From NCBI RefSeq assembly GCF_000169195.2, contig NC_016023.1:1488001-1552000 (forward strand): a stretch of 64,000 nucleotides of DNA. Direction: 5' to 3'. The notes beneath the pieces were generated by a model. The model was not told where the DNA came from and did not search any database. It worked only from the letters and a program-made list of their open reading frames with translations. Each line of letters begins with the position of its first letter. Positions within the stretch are counted from its first letter, which is position 1. Source of the stretch: Heyndrickxia coagulans 36D1 (GTDB lineage Bacteria; Bacillota; Bacilli; Bacillales; Bacillaceae_C). Below, one piece after another: positions 43,644 to 54,434 of the stretch. The position numbers and the translations under genes were made by a program.

Positions 43644-43678
43644 CGGCACCTGCCCCCGCAGCCGGTGCCGAGTTTTTA
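43644..43678 (+). terminator. Terminator of speB
   Basis: CGGCACC (43644-43650) / GGTGCCG (43664-43670) then AGTTTTT. Confidence 0.8.
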
Positions 43679-43789
43679 AAGTGAAGCTTGCGGGAGAGCA
43701 GCTTCGTTATATATGATAAAATAAGGAGAGTACGCATATTATTTTTCCGCCGGAAAGGTTATAATGGATGAAATAAAGGATGTGGGAAA

Positions 43790-44230
43790 ATGGCGGAGAA
43801 AACCGTTTCTTGCCCAGTAAAAATACATATGACCACGGAGATTTTCCAGGAAGAAGCGGAAAAGATCGAACTGGTTTTGTTCGGCCATTATTATGAAAAA
43901 GGCGGTTCGGCCTATTTAAAGTACGAGGAAGTGCAGGAAGCCGGCAAAATTCATACGGTTGTCAAAGTGGCAAATGGTAGGGCGCTTGTAATGAGAAGCG
44001 GTGCGGTCTCCATGCGGCTTGATTTGCGTGAAGGCTCAAGGCGCCCGGGGACTTACGAAAACGGCTATGGCCAATTCCCGATTGAAGCGGCGGCAGATGA
44101 GATTGTGCACACGCGCACAGGCTCGCTTTCCGGGCAGCTTTCCCTCGGATACAGGCTTTATATGCATGGGGATTCGGTCGGTACATATAAAATGAAGATC
44201 CATTATGAGGAGGTACAAGCAGCAAAATGA
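43790..44230 (+). CDS. ywiB: YwiB family protein (DUF1934)
   Basis: The product is 146 aa with the beta-rich calycin-like DUF1934 pattern ([10 protein letters not shown], ...[17 protein letters not shown]...). Function unknown; it is linked to argS in bacilli. A TATAAT at 43760 and the ribosome site GGATGTGGGA precede ATG 43790. Its TGA overlaps the argS start, so the genes are translationally coupled. Confidence 0.85.
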   Translation: MAEKTVSCPVKIHMTTEIFQEEAEKIELVLFGHYYEKGGSAYLKYEEVQEAGKIHTVVKVANGRALVMRSGAVSMRLDLREGSRRPGTYENGYGQFPIEAAADEIVHTRTGSLSGQLSLGYRLYMHGDSVGTYKMKIHYEEVQAAK

Positions 44231-45903
44231 ACATTGCGGAACAAATGCAGGAAACGCTGAAAACGGAAATCAAAGAAGCGGTGATGAAAACCGGCTTGGT
44301 TGCGGAAGCGGATATTCCGGCTATTGTGCTGGAAAAGCCAAAAGAAAAAGCACACGGCGATTATGCTGCAAACATTGCCATGCAGCTTGCGCGGACGGCA
44401 AAAAAAGCACCCCGCCAGATTGCGGAAGCGATTGTCGAACATATCGACAAATCGAAAACTTCGATTGAAAAAGTGGAAATTGCAGGCCCCGGCTTTATCA
44501 ATTTTTATTTGGACAATACGTATTTGACCCGGCTGATCCCTTCTATTCTTCACGATGGCGCCGATTATGGCCGTTCAGATGCCGGCGGAGGTAAAAAAAT
44601 CCAGGTCGAATTCGTATCGGCGAACCCGACCGGCGATCTCCACCTCGGACATGCGCGCGGTGCCGCTGTTGGTGATTCACTGTGCAATATTTTAGAAAAA
44701 GCAGGGTATGAGGTGACCCGTGAATACTATATCAACGATGCCGGCAACCAGATCCACAATTTGGCACTGTCAGTCGAAGCGCGCTACTTCCAGGCGCTCG
44801 GGATTGAAAAGGAAATGCCGGCAGATGGCTATTACGGGCAGGATATTATTGACCTTGGAAAGAAACTTGCCGATGAATACGGCCGGAAATTTGTGGACAC
44901 GGATGAAAAAACGCGTTACGAATTTTTCCGCCAGTACGGCCTTGATTACGAAATGGCCAAACTGAAAAAAGACCTTGAAGATTTCCGCGTTCGTTTTGAT
45001 GTCTGGTATTCGGAAACGTCTCTTTACAAGAGCGGGAAAATCGACGAAATGCTGAAGCTGATGCGCGAAAAAGGCCATATTTATGAAAAGGACGGGGCAA
45101 CGTGGTTCCGCTCGACGGCTTTCGGCGACGACAAAGACCGCGTGCTCATCAAAAACGACGGGACTTACACGTATTTGACCCCGGATATTGCTTACCATAA
45201 AGATAAATTTGACCGCGGATTCGATACGTTGATCAATATTTGGGGCGCCGACCACCACGGCTATATCCCGCGGATGAAAGCGGCCATGGAAGCGCTCGGT
45301 TATAACAGCGACAATCTTGAAGTGGAGATCATCCAGCTTGTTCACTTGTATAAAAACGGCGAAAAAATGAAAATGAGCAAGCGGACCGGAAAAGCGGTCA
45401 CGATGCGTGAACTCATTGACGAAGTCGGGCTCGATGCAACCCGGTACTTCTTTGCGATGAGAAGTTCGGATACGCATTTGGACTTTGACCTTGACCTTGC
45501 TGTTTCAGAGTCCAATGAAAACCCGGTTTACTATGCACAATATGCCCATGCCCGTATTTGCAGCATTTTGCGCCAGGCGGTAGAAAAAGGGTTTGCGCCG
45601 GATACAGATGCCCATGCCGACTTTTCCGTGATCCGGTCTGAAAAAGAAACGGATGTCCTGAAAAAACTTGGAGAATTCCCGCAGGTGATTGCAGAAGCGG
45701 CCGAAAAGCGGATCCCGCACCGCATTACCAATTATATTAACGAACTTGCGGCCAACTTCCACAGCTTTTACAATGCTGTGAAAGTGATCGACCCGGCGCA
45801 TGCGGACGCTACCAAAGCGCGCCTTGCCCTCGTGAAGGCCGTGCAAATAACGCTGAAAAATGCGCTCCAGCTGATCGGCGTTTCCGCACCGGAAAAAATG
45901 TAA
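44227..45903 (+). CDS. argS: Arginyl-tRNA synthetase
   Basis: This 558-aa class I synthetase has an Arg-specific N-terminal domain (1-110), the HIGH-type motif in [12 protein letters not shown] near 135, KMSKRTG near 380 and a DALR anticodon-binding C-terminal domain. It charges tRNA(Arg). It is coupled to ywiB by ATGA with the ribosome site GAGGAGG. No T-box leader is seen. A bidirectional terminator follows. Confidence 0.96.
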   Translation: MNIAEQMQETLKTEIKEAVMKTGLVAEADIPAIVLEKPKEKAHGDYAANIAMQLARTAKKAPRQIAEAIVEHIDKSKTSIEKVEIAGPGFINFYLDNTYLTRLIPSILHDGADYGRSDAGGGKKIQVEFVSANPTGDLHLGHARGAAVGDSLCNILEKAGYEVTREYYINDAGNQIHNLALSVEARYFQALGIEKEMPADGYYGQDIIDLGKKLADEYGRKFVDTDEKTRYEFFRQYGLDYEMAKLKKDLEDFRVRFDVWYSETSLYKSGKIDEMLKLMREKGHIYEKDGATWFRSTAFGDDKDRVLIKNDGTYTYLTPDIAYHKDKFDRGFDTLINIWGADHHGYIPRMKAAMEALGYNSDNLEVEIIQLVHLYKNGEKMKMSKRTGKAVTMRELIDEVGLDATRYFFAMRSSDTHLDFDLDLAVSESNENPVYYAQYAHARICSILRQAVEKGFAPDTDAHADFSVIRSEKETDVLKKLGEFPQVIAEAAEKRIPHRITNYINELAANFHSFYNAVKVIDPAHADATKARLALVKAVQITLKNALQLIGVSAPEKM

Positions 45904-45905
45904 AG

Positions 45906-45953
45906 AAAAAAGCCGTCCCCATCCGTTTGCGGGTTCAGGGGCGGCTTTTTTTG
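45906..45953. terminator. Terminator of argS
   Basis: AAAAAAGCCGTCCCC (45906-45920) / GGGGCGGCTTTTTTT (45938-45952). The following about 250 bp hold only a weak direct repeat (ATACAAGC...GCAAGAT... at about 45993 and 46052) and no gene. Confidence 0.88.
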
Positions 45954-46201
45954 GTGCGCAATGGTTTATTGGGTTTAAGGAAAGCAAAATGGGATACAAG
46001 CAGCAAGATAGCGTTCAGCTGCATGCCTGGGGTTCAGTGATGGCTTTTAAAAGGGCATGTGATACAAGCACGGCAAGATGGTATTCAAGGACGGCCAAAA
46101 CGTTGGTTTAGCTGTTAACCACCTATTGTGCCTGGCAGTGCCCCAGTCCTCCTAAGGAAATTTTTTCTGATCGCGTCGACTGGCTCAGAGCCGGTCTTTC
46201 A

Positions 46202-47401
46202 TCACAAAAATCCTTCAATTGCCCTCACACCCCATTCGGCCAGCCTCGTTGCCAATCCGGGGCGGTTCAGGCCGTCTGCTGTAAGAGGGACAGCGTGGCG
46301 CATATCTTCCTTTACGACCGCACACATTTTTTGGATAAACGCATTGTCGTATACAAGACAGTTGACTTCAAAGTTTAAACGGACACTGCGCCGGTCAAAA
46401 TTAGCCGTTCCGATGTCACAGATGGTCTGGTCAATGATCATAATTTTCGCGTGATAAAATCCGGGCTTGAACAAATGAATGTTTGCGCCATTATCAAGCA
46501 GCTGCCGGAAATAGCGGCTTGCGGCCTCTTTGACAAGCGGATGGTCCGCTTTATCCGGGGCGAGCACTGTGACGTTTACGCCGCGCACTAAAGCCTGCAC
46601 CAGTTTTTTGTGGATGGCCGGAGTCGGGATAAAGTAGGGGGAACCGATAAAAATCGATTCGCGGGCTTCCTCAATCAGGCTGCAAACCAGACGTTCAAGC
46701 TCATCGCCCGCAGTCGGGATGATCCGGTGGCGGCATCCGCTTTTCTCCTCATGGGGAGAGAGAGGCGTTCTAAACGGCATATTTTCCCCTGTAGCCGTTT
46801 CCCAGTTTCTGATAAATTCCTGCTGCAAGTCGCGGATACTTCCGCCGGTTAAGCGGAAATGGTAATCCCGCCAAGGAGAAAGCGACTTGTTGCCATCGAT
46901 ATAATCTTTTCCTACATTGAAACCGCCAAGATAGCCTGTCTCCCCATCAATGACAGTTATTTTTCGGTGGTTCCGCTGCTGGAGCGTGTAAAAGAAAAAA
47001 GGGAATTTCGGCCGGTTGCTGAAGGCAAACGAGGCGCCAGCGTTTTTCAGCTGGGCAATCATCTGTTTTGTGACCTTCCGGCTGCCCGCCCAATCGAGCA
47101 ATACTTTTACTTCTTTCCCTTCACGCGCTTTTTTTGCGAGCAGGCTGAAAAATTCACGGCTGATTTCATCATTTTTTACAATATAAAACAGGACGTATAC
47201 GCTTTTTTTGGCATGAAGGATATCGGAAAAGTAGTGGGGAAACAGATCTTCTCCGCTGGTAAAAACAGTAAAATCCCCGTGCCGTACGGGATATTGGTGC
47301 TGTTTGCAATGTTTGCAGAAATGCCTTTTCCCAAGCGTGTAATCGGTGAAAAGCCAGATGATGAGTAGGATGATGGCAGAAAGGAATAAGAGCAAAACCA
47401 T
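46202..47401 (-). CDS. clsB: Cardiolipin synthase-like phospholipase D protein ClsB (YwjE)
   Basis: The product is 399 aa: one N-terminal TM helix (about 2-19) and two HKD active sites, HRKITVIDGETGYLGG near 159 and HAKIMIIDQTICDIGTAN near 330. It condenses phosphatidylglycerol to cardiolipin. ATG 47401 follows GCGGGG and gives the length of B. subtilis YwjE (398 aa); the upstream TTG 47464 has no ribosome site. It is divergent from fadF as in B. subtilis. Confidence 0.88.
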   Translation of the reverse strand: MVLLLFLSAIILLIIWLFTDYTLGKRHFCKHCKQHQYPVRHGDFTVFTSGEDLFPHYFSDILHAKKSVYVLFYIVKNDEISREFFSLLAKKAREGKEVKVLLDWAGSRKVTKQMIAQLKNAGASFAFSNRPKFPFFFYTLQQRNHRKITVIDGETGYLGGFNVGKDYIDGNKSLSPWRDYHFRLTGGSIRDLQQEFIRNWETATGENMPFRTPLSPHEEKSGCRHRIIPTAGDELERLVCSLIEEARESIFIGSPYFIPTPAIHKKLVQALVRGVNVTVLAPDKADHPLVKEAASRYFRQLLDNGANIHLFKPGFYHAKIMIIDQTICDIGTANFDRRSVRLNFEVNCLVYDNAFIQKMCAVVKEDMRHAVPLTADGLNRPGLATRLAEWGVRAIEGFL

Positions 47402-47533
47402 ATCTTTTTTCCCCGCTTCAATCGATTTTTTCCGTGGCTGAGTCGTATCTTTATTCTTCCCCAAATGCGGCCGATTCTACTTACAAAAGCCGGAAACAGG
47501 CACAAAGAAATAAAAAAAATAAAGAAAAAAGGA

Positions 47534-47561
47534 TTGACTGAATGCTCATTCATTATATAAT
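47534..47561 (+). promoter_or_regulatory. fadF promoter with FadR box
   Basis: TTGACT (47534-47539), 16 bp, TATAAT (47556-47561). The box TGACTGAATGCTCATTCA (47535-47552) agrees with the Bacillus FadR consensus TGAATGAMTAMTCATTCA at 16 of 18 positions and covers the -35 and spacer, so long-chain acyl-CoA should release repression. Confidence 0.8.
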
Positions 47562-47637
47562 ATAGGTAAGCAAGATTCGGAAAATTACCTGCTTTTTTGT
47601 GCGAGCATAAATGAATGAAGGGAGCGTCGGGAGAAAA

Positions 47638-49755
47638 ATGCACATCTTATTATGGTTGAACTGGCTGTTGTTCCTGTCTGTAACCGCTTACGGCATCGGC
47701 CTTTTTGTGTATTTGGTAAGGACAAGGATCCAGTATATCAAGTTGGGGAAAAAACAGGAATTCGACAACAATGTCAAGGCGCGGCTCAAAAAAATATGGG
47801 TATACGTTTTCGGACAGAAAAAACTGCTCAAGGATAAAAAGAGCGGCGCCATCCATGTGATGATGTTTTACGGGTTTATTCTCGTCCAGTTCGGCGCGAT
47901 TGATTTCATATGGAAGGGGCTTGCGCCGGGTTCACACTTGCCGCTCGGGCCGCTTTACCCCGGATTTACTTTCTTTCAGGAAATCGTCACGCTCGTCATT
48001 TTATTTGCGGTCGGCTGGGCGTTTTACCGCCGCTACATTGAGAAGCTCGTCCGCTTAAAACGTGATTTTAAAGCGGGGCTTGTGCTCATCTTTATCGGCG
48101 GGCTAATGGTTTCTGTCCTGGTCGGGGGCGGCATGGAAATCATTTGGCACTTTGAGGAGCCGTCATGGACGGAACCGGTGGCAGCCGGGATTGCAGCGGC
48201 CTTTCATTGGATCGGGCCAACTGCAGCGGCTGTTGTGTTTTACGTGGCATGGTGGATCCATCTGTTGCTGCTGCTTACTTTCCTTGTCTATATTCCGCAG
48301 TCAAAGCATGCCCACTTGATTGCAGGGCCTGCGAATGTGTATCTAAACCGGCTCGGGGATACCGGGAAATTACGGCCGATCGATTTTGAAGACGAATCGC
48401 AGGAAAGTTTCGGCGTCGGCAAAATCGAGGACTTCACGCAGCTTCAGCTTGTCGATCTTTACGCCTGTGTGGAATGCGGCCGCTGCACGAATATGTGCCC
48501 GGCAACCGGAACAGGGAAAATGCTTTCACCGATGGACTTGATCATTAAATTAAGGGACCATTTGACCAACTACGGCGCGGCCGTTACGTCTAAAGCACCG
48601 TGGGTTCCGGCATTTGCTTTTGCCAACACGACAGGTAACCGGCTCGCCCGGGAAAGTGCAACCCGCGGGGCGGAAGAGGCAGCTGCAGCACTCGATTATA
48701 ATCCGAGCCTGATCGGCGATGTCATAACAGAAGAAGAGATCTGGGCATGCACGACTTGCCGGAATTGCGAAGACCAGTGCCCGGTTATGAACGAACATGT
48801 CGATAAAATCATCGATTTGCGGCGCTATCTCGTTTTGACGGAAGGAAAAATGAAACCGGATGCACAGCGGGCGATTCAAAATATCGAACGTCAGGGCAAT
48901 CCTTGGGGGCTGAACCGGAAAGAGCGCGAGTCGTGGCGTGAAGGGCGCGAAGATATCGAGGTCAAGACGGTCAAAGAAATGAAGAAAGCAGATGAGGAAT
49001 TCGAATATTTATTCTGGGTCGGATCAATGGGGTCTTACGACAGCCGCAGCCAGAAAATCGCGCAGTCGTTTGCGAAACTGCTGAATGAAGCGGGCGTGAA
49101 ATTCGCCATTCTCGGCAACAAGGAGAAAAACTCCGGAGACACGGCACGCAGGCTTGGCAATGAGTTTTTATTCCAGGAACTGGCCGGCCAGAACATCGCC
49201 GAGTTTACAAAGAACGGCGTGAAAAAAATCGTGACGATCGATCCGCATGCATACAATACATTTAAGAAAGAATATAAAGATTTTGGCTTTGAAGGGGAAG
49301 TGTACCATCATACCGAAGTGCTTTACGAGCTGCTGAAAGAAGGGCGCTTAAAGCCGAAATACGAAGTCAATGAAACGGTTACCTTCCATGATTCCTGCTA
49401 CCTCGGCAGGTACAATGATATTTATAACCAGCCGCGTGACATTTTAAAAATGATCCCGGGCGTAAAGCTTGTAGAAATGGAACGGAACCGAGAAACAGCG
49501 ATGTGCTGCGGGGCCGGCGGCGGGCTAATGTGGACGGAAGAAGATACCGGGCACCGGATTAATGTGGCGCGGACGGAACAGGCGCTTGCTGTGAATCCAA
49601 CAGTCATCAGCACGGAATGCCCGTACTGCCTGACAATGCTTTCTGATGGCACAAAAGCGAAAGAAGTGGAAGACACTGTGAAAACCCTGGATGTCGCTGA
49701 AATTCTGGAACGTTCGGTCTGCGGGGCGCCGGGTCAGACGGCTGCAGTTTCTTAA
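47638..49755 (+). CDS. fadF: Iron-sulfur electron-transfer protein FadF (YwjF)
   Basis: The product is 705 aa: an N-terminal membrane domain (about 1-225, six helices, nitrate-reductase gamma-like), a ferredoxin domain with two 4Fe-4S Cys sets (CVECGRCTNMCP, CTTCRNCEDQCP) and two CCG heterodisulfide-reductase domains (HDSCYLGRYND, CCGAGGG). It is thought to pass electrons from acyl-CoA dehydrogenases/ETF to the quinone pool. ATG 47638 has GGGAGA; the length equals B. subtilis YwjF. It is the first gene of the fatty acid locus. Confidence 0.93.
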   Translation: MHILLWLNWLLFLSVTAYGIGLFVYLVRTRIQYIKLGKKQEFDNNVKARLKKIWVYVFGQKKLLKDKKSGAIHVMMFYGFILVQFGAIDFIWKGLAPGSHLPLGPLYPGFTFFQEIVTLVILFAVGWAFYRRYIEKLVRLKRDFKAGLVLIFIGGLMVSVLVGGGMEIIWHFEEPSWTEPVAAGIAAAFHWIGPTAAAVVFYVAWWIHLLLLLTFLVYIPQSKHAHLIAGPANVYLNRLGDTGKLRPIDFEDESQESFGVGKIEDFTQLQLVDLYACVECGRCTNMCPATGTGKMLSPMDLIIKLRDHLTNYGAAVTSKAPWVPAFAFANTTGNRLARESATRGAEEAAAALDYNPSLIGDVITEEEIWACTTCRNCEDQCPVMNEHVDKIIDLRRYLVLTEGKMKPDAQRAIQNIERQGNPWGLNRKERESWREGREDIEVKTVKEMKKADEEFEYLFWVGSMGSYDSRSQKIAQSFAKLLNEAGVKFAILGNKEKNSGDTARRLGNEFLFQELAGQNIAEFTKNGVKKIVTIDPHAYNTFKKEYKDFGFEGEVYHHTEVLYELLKEGRLKPKYEVNETVTFHDSCYLGRYNDIYNQPRDILKMIPGVKLVEMERNRETAMCCGAGGGLMWTEEDTGHRINVARTEQALAVNPTVISTECPYCLTMLSDGTKAKEVEDTVKTLDVAEILERSVCGAPGQTAAVS

Positions 49756-49828
49756 GCGGGTGATGCCGCTGCGAAACGGATGCACGGCAGGAAAAACAGT
49801 TGTATTTAAACCGGCAAATCATCTGCGC

Positions 49829-49884
49829 AAAAACGGCGGGGAACGGATATGTAAAAGTTTGGGTAGATTCTCCGCCGTTTTTTT
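49829..49884 (+). terminator. Terminator of fadF
   Basis: AAAAACGGCGGGGA (49829-49842) / TCTCCGCCGTTTTTTT (49869-49884). It separates fadF from the downstream thiolase operon. Confidence 0.85.
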
Positions 49885-49918
49885 CGCAGATCGTACAGGA
49901 AAACAAATGTTTTGGAGA

Positions 49919-50156
49919 ATGAAGGGTTCACGCAAATTGCTGGCGCTTTTCATAAATCACACAGTGTGGCAAGGCTCACTGCTGTTTGGCAGCGAATGGC
50001 AAAGGGCCATGAATGAAAGATGATTGAGCGTTCGCTCGATTGGGAGGCGCTTTTCGTTCATACGAGGCTCGCCACAATTTTAGCAACGAATGGCAAAGGA
50101 ACGATGAATGAACGATGATTAGCGTTCGCGCAAATGGCCGGCGCTTATCATAAATC
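49919..50156 (+). repeat. Three tandem about 90-bp repeats upstream of the thiolase gene
   Basis: Copies start at 49919, 50009 and 50104 (the last partial). Shared blocks are ATGAATGAA(A/C)GATGATT, (G/A)GCGTTCGC, GGCGCTT(T/A)TC..TAAATC and GAATGGCAAAGG. Each has a FadR-like half (TGAATGA) and copy 2 a TetR-type palindrome GAGCGTTCGCTC. The block is probably the operator region of the thiolase operon. Confidence 0.75.
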
Positions 50157-50179
50157 CATTGTAAAAGGGGAGAAGTTGG

Positions 50180-51358
50180 TTGAACACGGTGATCATCGAT
50201 GGGGCGCGTACGCCATTTGGGAAATTCGGGGGAAAACTGGCTGCACTTCCGGCGTCCGCGTTAGGCGGGATTGCGATCCGGCATGCATTGGAAAAAGCAG
50301 GCGTTGAAAACGGGGAAGTAGATGAAGTGATTATGGGGAATGTCCTGCAGGGCGGCCAGGGGCAACTCCCATCCCGGCAGGCGGCAAGGCACGCCGGCAT
50401 TCCGTGGCATGTCAAAACGGAAACGATGAATAAAGTGTGTGCTTCCGGCATGAGGAGCGTGACCATGGCGGACCAGATCATCCGCTCGGGAGACGGGGAA
50501 GTTATTGTAGCCGGCGGGATGGAGTCGATGTCGAACGCGCCTTACTTCCTGCCCAAGGCAAGATGGGGATTGAAAATGGGCGATGTCCAGCTGAAAGACA
50601 TGATGACCCATGACGGACTCATCTGCGCATTTTCCGGCGTCCATATGGGCACATACGGAAACCGTACGGCGGAAGCGTTCGGGCTGACCCGCGATTTTCA
50701 GGACCGCTGGGCATTAAGAAGCCACCAGAAAGCATTGGAAGCGATCCATTCCGGCAAGTTTGCCGAAGAAATTGTTCCGGTAGAAATCCCGCAAAGAAAA
50801 GGTCCTGCACTGCTTGTTGAACAGGATGAGCCGCCGCGCGCGGATACGACGCTTGAAAAACTGTCCCAGCTGCCGCCTGCTTTTGACAAAGACGGCACCA
50901 TTACGGCCGGCAATGCACCAGGCGTGAATGACGGGGCAGCAGCACTCGTGTTAATGAGCGCTGAACGGGCTGCAAAAGCAGGATTGGAACCGCTTGCAAA
51001 TATTGTGGCGCATGCAGAAGTGGCGGTGGAAGCGCAGCATTTTCCGCAGACACCAGGGCTTGTGATCAACGAAATCTTGAAAAAAACAGGAAGAAAGCTC
51101 GATGACATTGATTTGTTTGAAATCAATGAAGCATTTGCCGCAGTGGCGCTTGCCAGCAGCAAAATCGCACAACTCGATTTGGAAAAGGTGAATGTAAACG
51201 GCGGCGCGGTTGCGTTAGGCCATCCGATCGGCGCAAGCGGCACGCGCATTATTTTAACCCTTGCATACGAGCTGAAACGGCGCGGCGGCGGGACCGGAAT
51301 TGCAGCCATCTGCTCCGGCGGCGGCCAGGGTGATGCCGTCATGATCGAAGTGCAATAA
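50180..51358 (+). CDS. mmgA: Acetyl-CoA C-acetyltransferase (thiolase)
   Basis: The product is 392 aa: acyl-enzyme Cys in NKVCASGMRS near 87, His in GGAVALGHPIGASGTRI near 348 and the second Cys in CSGGGQGDA near 378. It cleaves acetoacetyl-CoA or condenses acetyl-CoA, and resembles MmgA-type thiolases. The TTG start has GGGGAGAAG. It opens the operon of acyl-CoA dehydrogenases, tetR and icmF; the usual 3-hydroxybutyryl-CoA dehydrogenase gene is missing after it. Confidence 0.9.
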   Translation: MNTVIIDGARTPFGKFGGKLAALPASALGGIAIRHALEKAGVENGEVDEVIMGNVLQGGQGQLPSRQAARHAGIPWHVKTETMNKVCASGMRSVTMADQIIRSGDGEVIVAGGMESMSNAPYFLPKARWGLKMGDVQLKDMMTHDGLICAFSGVHMGTYGNRTAEAFGLTRDFQDRWALRSHQKALEAIHSGKFAEEIVPVEIPQRKGPALLVEQDEPPRADTTLEKLSQLPPAFDKDGTITAGNAPGVNDGAAALVLMSAERAAKAGLEPLANIVAHAEVAVEAQHFPQTPGLVINEILKKTGRKLDDIDLFEINEAFAAVALASSKIAQLDLEKVNVNGGAVALGHPIGASGTRIILTLAYELKRRGGGTGIAAICSGGGQGDAVMIEVQ

Positions 51359-51399
51359 AACTTCAACGTGTATGACCACCCGGAAAAGGGGGCCTTATC

Positions 51400-52536
51400 A
51401 TGGATTTTCATTTTACGGAAGAACAGCTTTTGCTAAAGAAAACCGTACGGGATTTTGCGGAAAACGAAATTTTGCCGGCTACGGGCGACATGGAGCGCGG
51501 CGTGTTCCCGCGTGAAATACTTGGAAAAATGGCAACCCTTGGTCTGATGGGCATCACCATTCCGGAAACATATGGCGGTGCGGGACTGGATTTTACTGCT
51601 TACGTTCTGGCTGTTCATGAACTGTCCAAAGCCAGCGCGACGATCGGCGTCATTCTTTCCGTCCATTCATCCGTTGGGACCGCGCCGATTTTATATTTCG
51701 GAAGCGAAGCGCAAAAACAAAAATATTTGCCAAAGCTTGCAAGCGGGGAGTACCTGGGGGCTTTTTGCCTGACGGAAGCCGAAGCGGGGTCAGATGCGAA
51801 AAATTTGAAAACAAGAGCGGTAAAACAGGGCAGGCATTATGTGCTCAATGGTTCAAAAATGTTCATTACAAACGGCGGCGAGGCGGATACATATATTGTA
51901 TTCGCCCGCACGGAAGACGGAAACATAACCGCTTTCATTGTTGAAAAGACCATGCCGGGTTTCCGGGTCGGCAAGGACGAGAAAAAAATGGGGCTTCACG
52001 GGTCAAAAACCGTCCAACTTCACTTTGAAAATCTGCAAGTTCCGGCTGAGAACCGGCTTGGGGAAGAAGGGGAAGGATTTAAGATCGCGATGGCGGTGCT
52101 GGATGCCGGCCGGATCGGGATTGCGGCCCAGGCCCTCGGAATTGCGGAAGGCGCATATGAACGGGCGCTTCAATACGCAAAAAACCGGCGCCAGTTCGGA
52201 AAACCCATCCATGCATTTGAGGGAACCGGTTTTAAACTTGCCGACATGGCAACAAACATTGAAGCCAGCAAACTACTTCTCTACCGGGCAGCCTTTTTGC
52301 GGAGCAACGGTCTCGACTGCAAAAAAGAAGCGGCGATGGCCAAACTGCTCGCTTCGCAAACAGCTGTTGATACAGCGATTGAAGCCGTGCAAATTTTCGG
52401 CGGATACGGATACACGGAAGATTATCCGGTTGAGCGGTTCATGCGTGATGCGAAAATTACGCAAATTTATGAAGGAACAAGTGAAATTCAAAGAATCGTG
52501 ATCAGCAATCAGTTATTACGGGAGAAAAGGCTATAA
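51400..52536 (+). CDS. Acyl-CoA dehydrogenase (first copy)
   Basis: This 378-aa FAD enzyme has [15 protein letters not shown] near 125, [10 protein letters not shown] near 150, and the C-terminal [28 protein letters not shown], including the catalytic Glu. It oxidises short or branched acyl-CoA to enoyl-CoA. ATG 51400 has AAAGGGGG. It is 41 bp after mmgA and 35 bp before a second dehydrogenase with the same motifs. Confidence 0.92.
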   Translation: MDFHFTEEQLLLKKTVRDFAENEILPATGDMERGVFPREILGKMATLGLMGITIPETYGGAGLDFTAYVLAVHELSKASATIGVILSVHSSVGTAPILYFGSEAQKQKYLPKLASGEYLGAFCLTEAEAGSDAKNLKTRAVKQGRHYVLNGSKMFITNGGEADTYIVFARTEDGNITAFIVEKTMPGFRVGKDEKKMGLHGSKTVQLHFENLQVPAENRLGEEGEGFKIAMAVLDAGRIGIAAQALGIAEGAYERALQYAKNRRQFGKPIHAFEGTGFKLADMATNIEASKLLLYRAAFLRSNGLDCKKEAAMAKLLASQTAVDTAIEAVQIFGGYGYTEDYPVERFMRDAKITQIYEGTSEIQRIVISNQLLREKRL

Positions 52537-52571
52537 GTTGTCCTGGATTATACAATATTGGAGGCAGAAAA

Positions 52572-53714
52572 ATGGACTTTCGTTTGAGTGAAGAACATGA
52601 AATGATCCGGAAAATGGTACGCGATTTTGCCGTGAAGGAAGTGGCACCGACAGCAGCGGAACGCGATGAGAACGAACGGTTTGACCGTGGCATTTTTGAC
52701 CAGATGGCGGCGCTCGGCCTGACCGGGATTCCATGGCCGGAGCAGTACGGCGGGATCGGGAGCGATTTTCTGGCATACTGCATTGCGGTGGAAGAGCTGT
52801 CGCGTGTGTGCGCCTCAACCGGCGTGACCCTTTCCGCACACACTTCCCTTGCCAGCTGGCCGCTGTTTAAATTCGGCACAGAAGAACAAAAACAGAAATA
52901 CCTCGTTCCGCTTGCCCGCGGGGAAAAAATCGGTGCGTACGGCTTGACGGAGCCGGGGTCGGGTTCCGATGCAGGCGCGATGGTGACAACGGCCAGGCGT
53001 GAAGGCGACCACTATGTTTTAAACGGCTCCAAAATTTTCATTACAAACGGCGGCGTGGCGGATATTTACATCGTGTTTGCCCTCACCGATCCGAAAAGCA
53101 AACACCATGGCACAAGCGCGTTTATTATTGAAAAAGATTTTCCCGGGTTTTCAACCGGCAAAAAAGAAAAGAAAATGGGCATCCGGGCTTCCACCACAAC
53201 GGAAATCATTTTTGACAATGTCATAGTGCCGGCAGAAAACCGGCTCGGGGAAGAAGGACAGGGCTTTAAAATCGCGATGATGACGCTGGACGGCGGGCGT
53301 AACGGCATTGCGGCCCAGGCAGTCGGCATTGCCCAGGGCGCACTGGATGCGGCTACAGCTTATGCGAAAGAGCGGAAACAATTCGGCAAACCGATCGCAG
53401 CGAACCAGGGCGTGTCTTTCAAACTTGCCGATATGGCCACTGCAGTCGAAGCGGCAAGGCTGTTAACGTACCAGGCGGCCTGGCTTGAATCAAACGGGCT
53501 GCCGTACGGAAAAGAATCCGCCATGTCCAAACTGTTTGCCGGCGATACGGCGATGAAAGTCACAACGGAAGCCGTGCAGATTTTTGGCGGCTACGGCTAT
53601 ACAAAAGATTATCCGGTTGAGCGGTTCATGCGCGATGCTAAAATTACGCAAATTTACGAAGGGACGCAGGAAATCCAGCGGCTTGTTATTTCAAGAATGC
53701 TGACAAGGGACTGA
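52572..53714 (+). CDS. acdA: Acyl-CoA dehydrogenase (AcdA-like)
   Basis: This 380-aa FAD enzyme is close to the preceding protein: [14 protein letters not shown] near 128, [31 protein letters not shown] at the end. B. subtilis acdA sits beside fadF and rpoE, so this copy is the likely AcdA. ATG 52572 has TTGGAGGC. Two adjacent paralogues suggest different chain or branch preferences; which one uses isobutyryl-CoA cannot be told from the sequence. Confidence 0.88.
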   Translation: MDFRLSEEHEMIRKMVRDFAVKEVAPTAAERDENERFDRGIFDQMAALGLTGIPWPEQYGGIGSDFLAYCIAVEELSRVCASTGVTLSAHTSLASWPLFKFGTEEQKQKYLVPLARGEKIGAYGLTEPGSGSDAGAMVTTARREGDHYVLNGSKIFITNGGVADIYIVFALTDPKSKHHGTSAFIIEKDFPGFSTGKKEKKMGIRASTTTEIIFDNVIVPAENRLGEEGQGFKIAMMTLDGGRNGIAAQAVGIAQGALDAATAYAKERKQFGKPIAANQGVSFKLADMATAVEAARLLTYQAAWLESNGLPYGKESAMSKLFAGDTAMKVTTEAVQIFGGYGYTKDYPVERFMRDAKITQIYEGTQEIQRLVISRMLTRD

Positions 53715-53733
53715 TGGAGAGGGGAGGCCGTTT

Positions 53734-54369
53734 GTGAGCCAAAAAAAGTTTGTGCCGGCATCGGTCAGGGACGAAAGGCTGATTGAAAAGCGCAGAAACC
53801 AAATGATCAATGCCGCCGTCGCGCTTTTTAAAGAAAAGGGGTTCCACCGGACGACAACGAGGGAAATTGCCAAAAAATCCGGTTTTAGCATCGGGACGCT
53901 TTATGAATATATCCGGGCAAAAGAGGATGTCCTCTATTTGGTGTGCGACCGGATTTATGATGAAGTGCGCGACAGGCTGCTTCGCATTGATGCCGGTCAG
54001 GGGACGCTTGAAAGTTTGAAACTCGCGATTGCCCATTATTTCCGGATTGTTGACGAACTGCAAGATGAAGTGCTTGTCATGTATCAGGAAGCAAAATCAC
54101 TGACAAAAGAAGCACTGCCTTATGTATTAAAAAAGGAAATGGAAATGGTCGGCATATTTGAAAAAATGATTAGAAAATGCGCGGAAAACGGCGAACTTGA
54201 TCTGGATGAAAAAGAGATGGAGATGCTCGCCCACAATATTTTTGTCCAGGGTGAAATGTGGGCTTTCCGCCGCTGGGCATTTAAAAAGAAGTTTACAATT
54301 GAGGATTATATCCGCCTGCAAACCCATTTGCTGTTTTCCGGCCTTGAGACAAGGGGTATGATGGCATAA
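53734..54369 (+). CDS. TetR-family regulator
   Basis: The product is 211 aa with an N-terminal TetR helix-turn-helix (about 20-65, AAVALFKEKGFHRTTTREIAKKSGFSIGTLYEY) and a helical ligand-binding domain. It lies inside the acyl-CoA operon between acdA and icmF, suggesting that it senses an acyl-CoA and represses the locus, perhaps via the palindromes at 49919-50156. GTG 53734 has GGAGAGGGGAGG. It is not obviously FadR (YsiA). Confidence 0.85.
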   Translation: MSQKKFVPASVRDERLIEKRRNQMINAAVALFKEKGFHRTTTREIAKKSGFSIGTLYEYIRAKEDVLYLVCDRIYDEVRDRLLRIDAGQGTLESLKLAIAHYFRIVDELQDEVLVMYQEAKSLTKEALPYVLKKEMEMVGIFEKMIRKCAENGELDLDEKEMEMLAHNIFVQGEMWAFRRWAFKKKFTIEDYIRLQTHLLFSGLETRGMMA

Positions 54370-54434
54370 ATTTTTCCATCCCGGGGTTCATTTATGCGTT
54401 TTAACTTAATCCTGATGAAGACAAGGAGGATATG

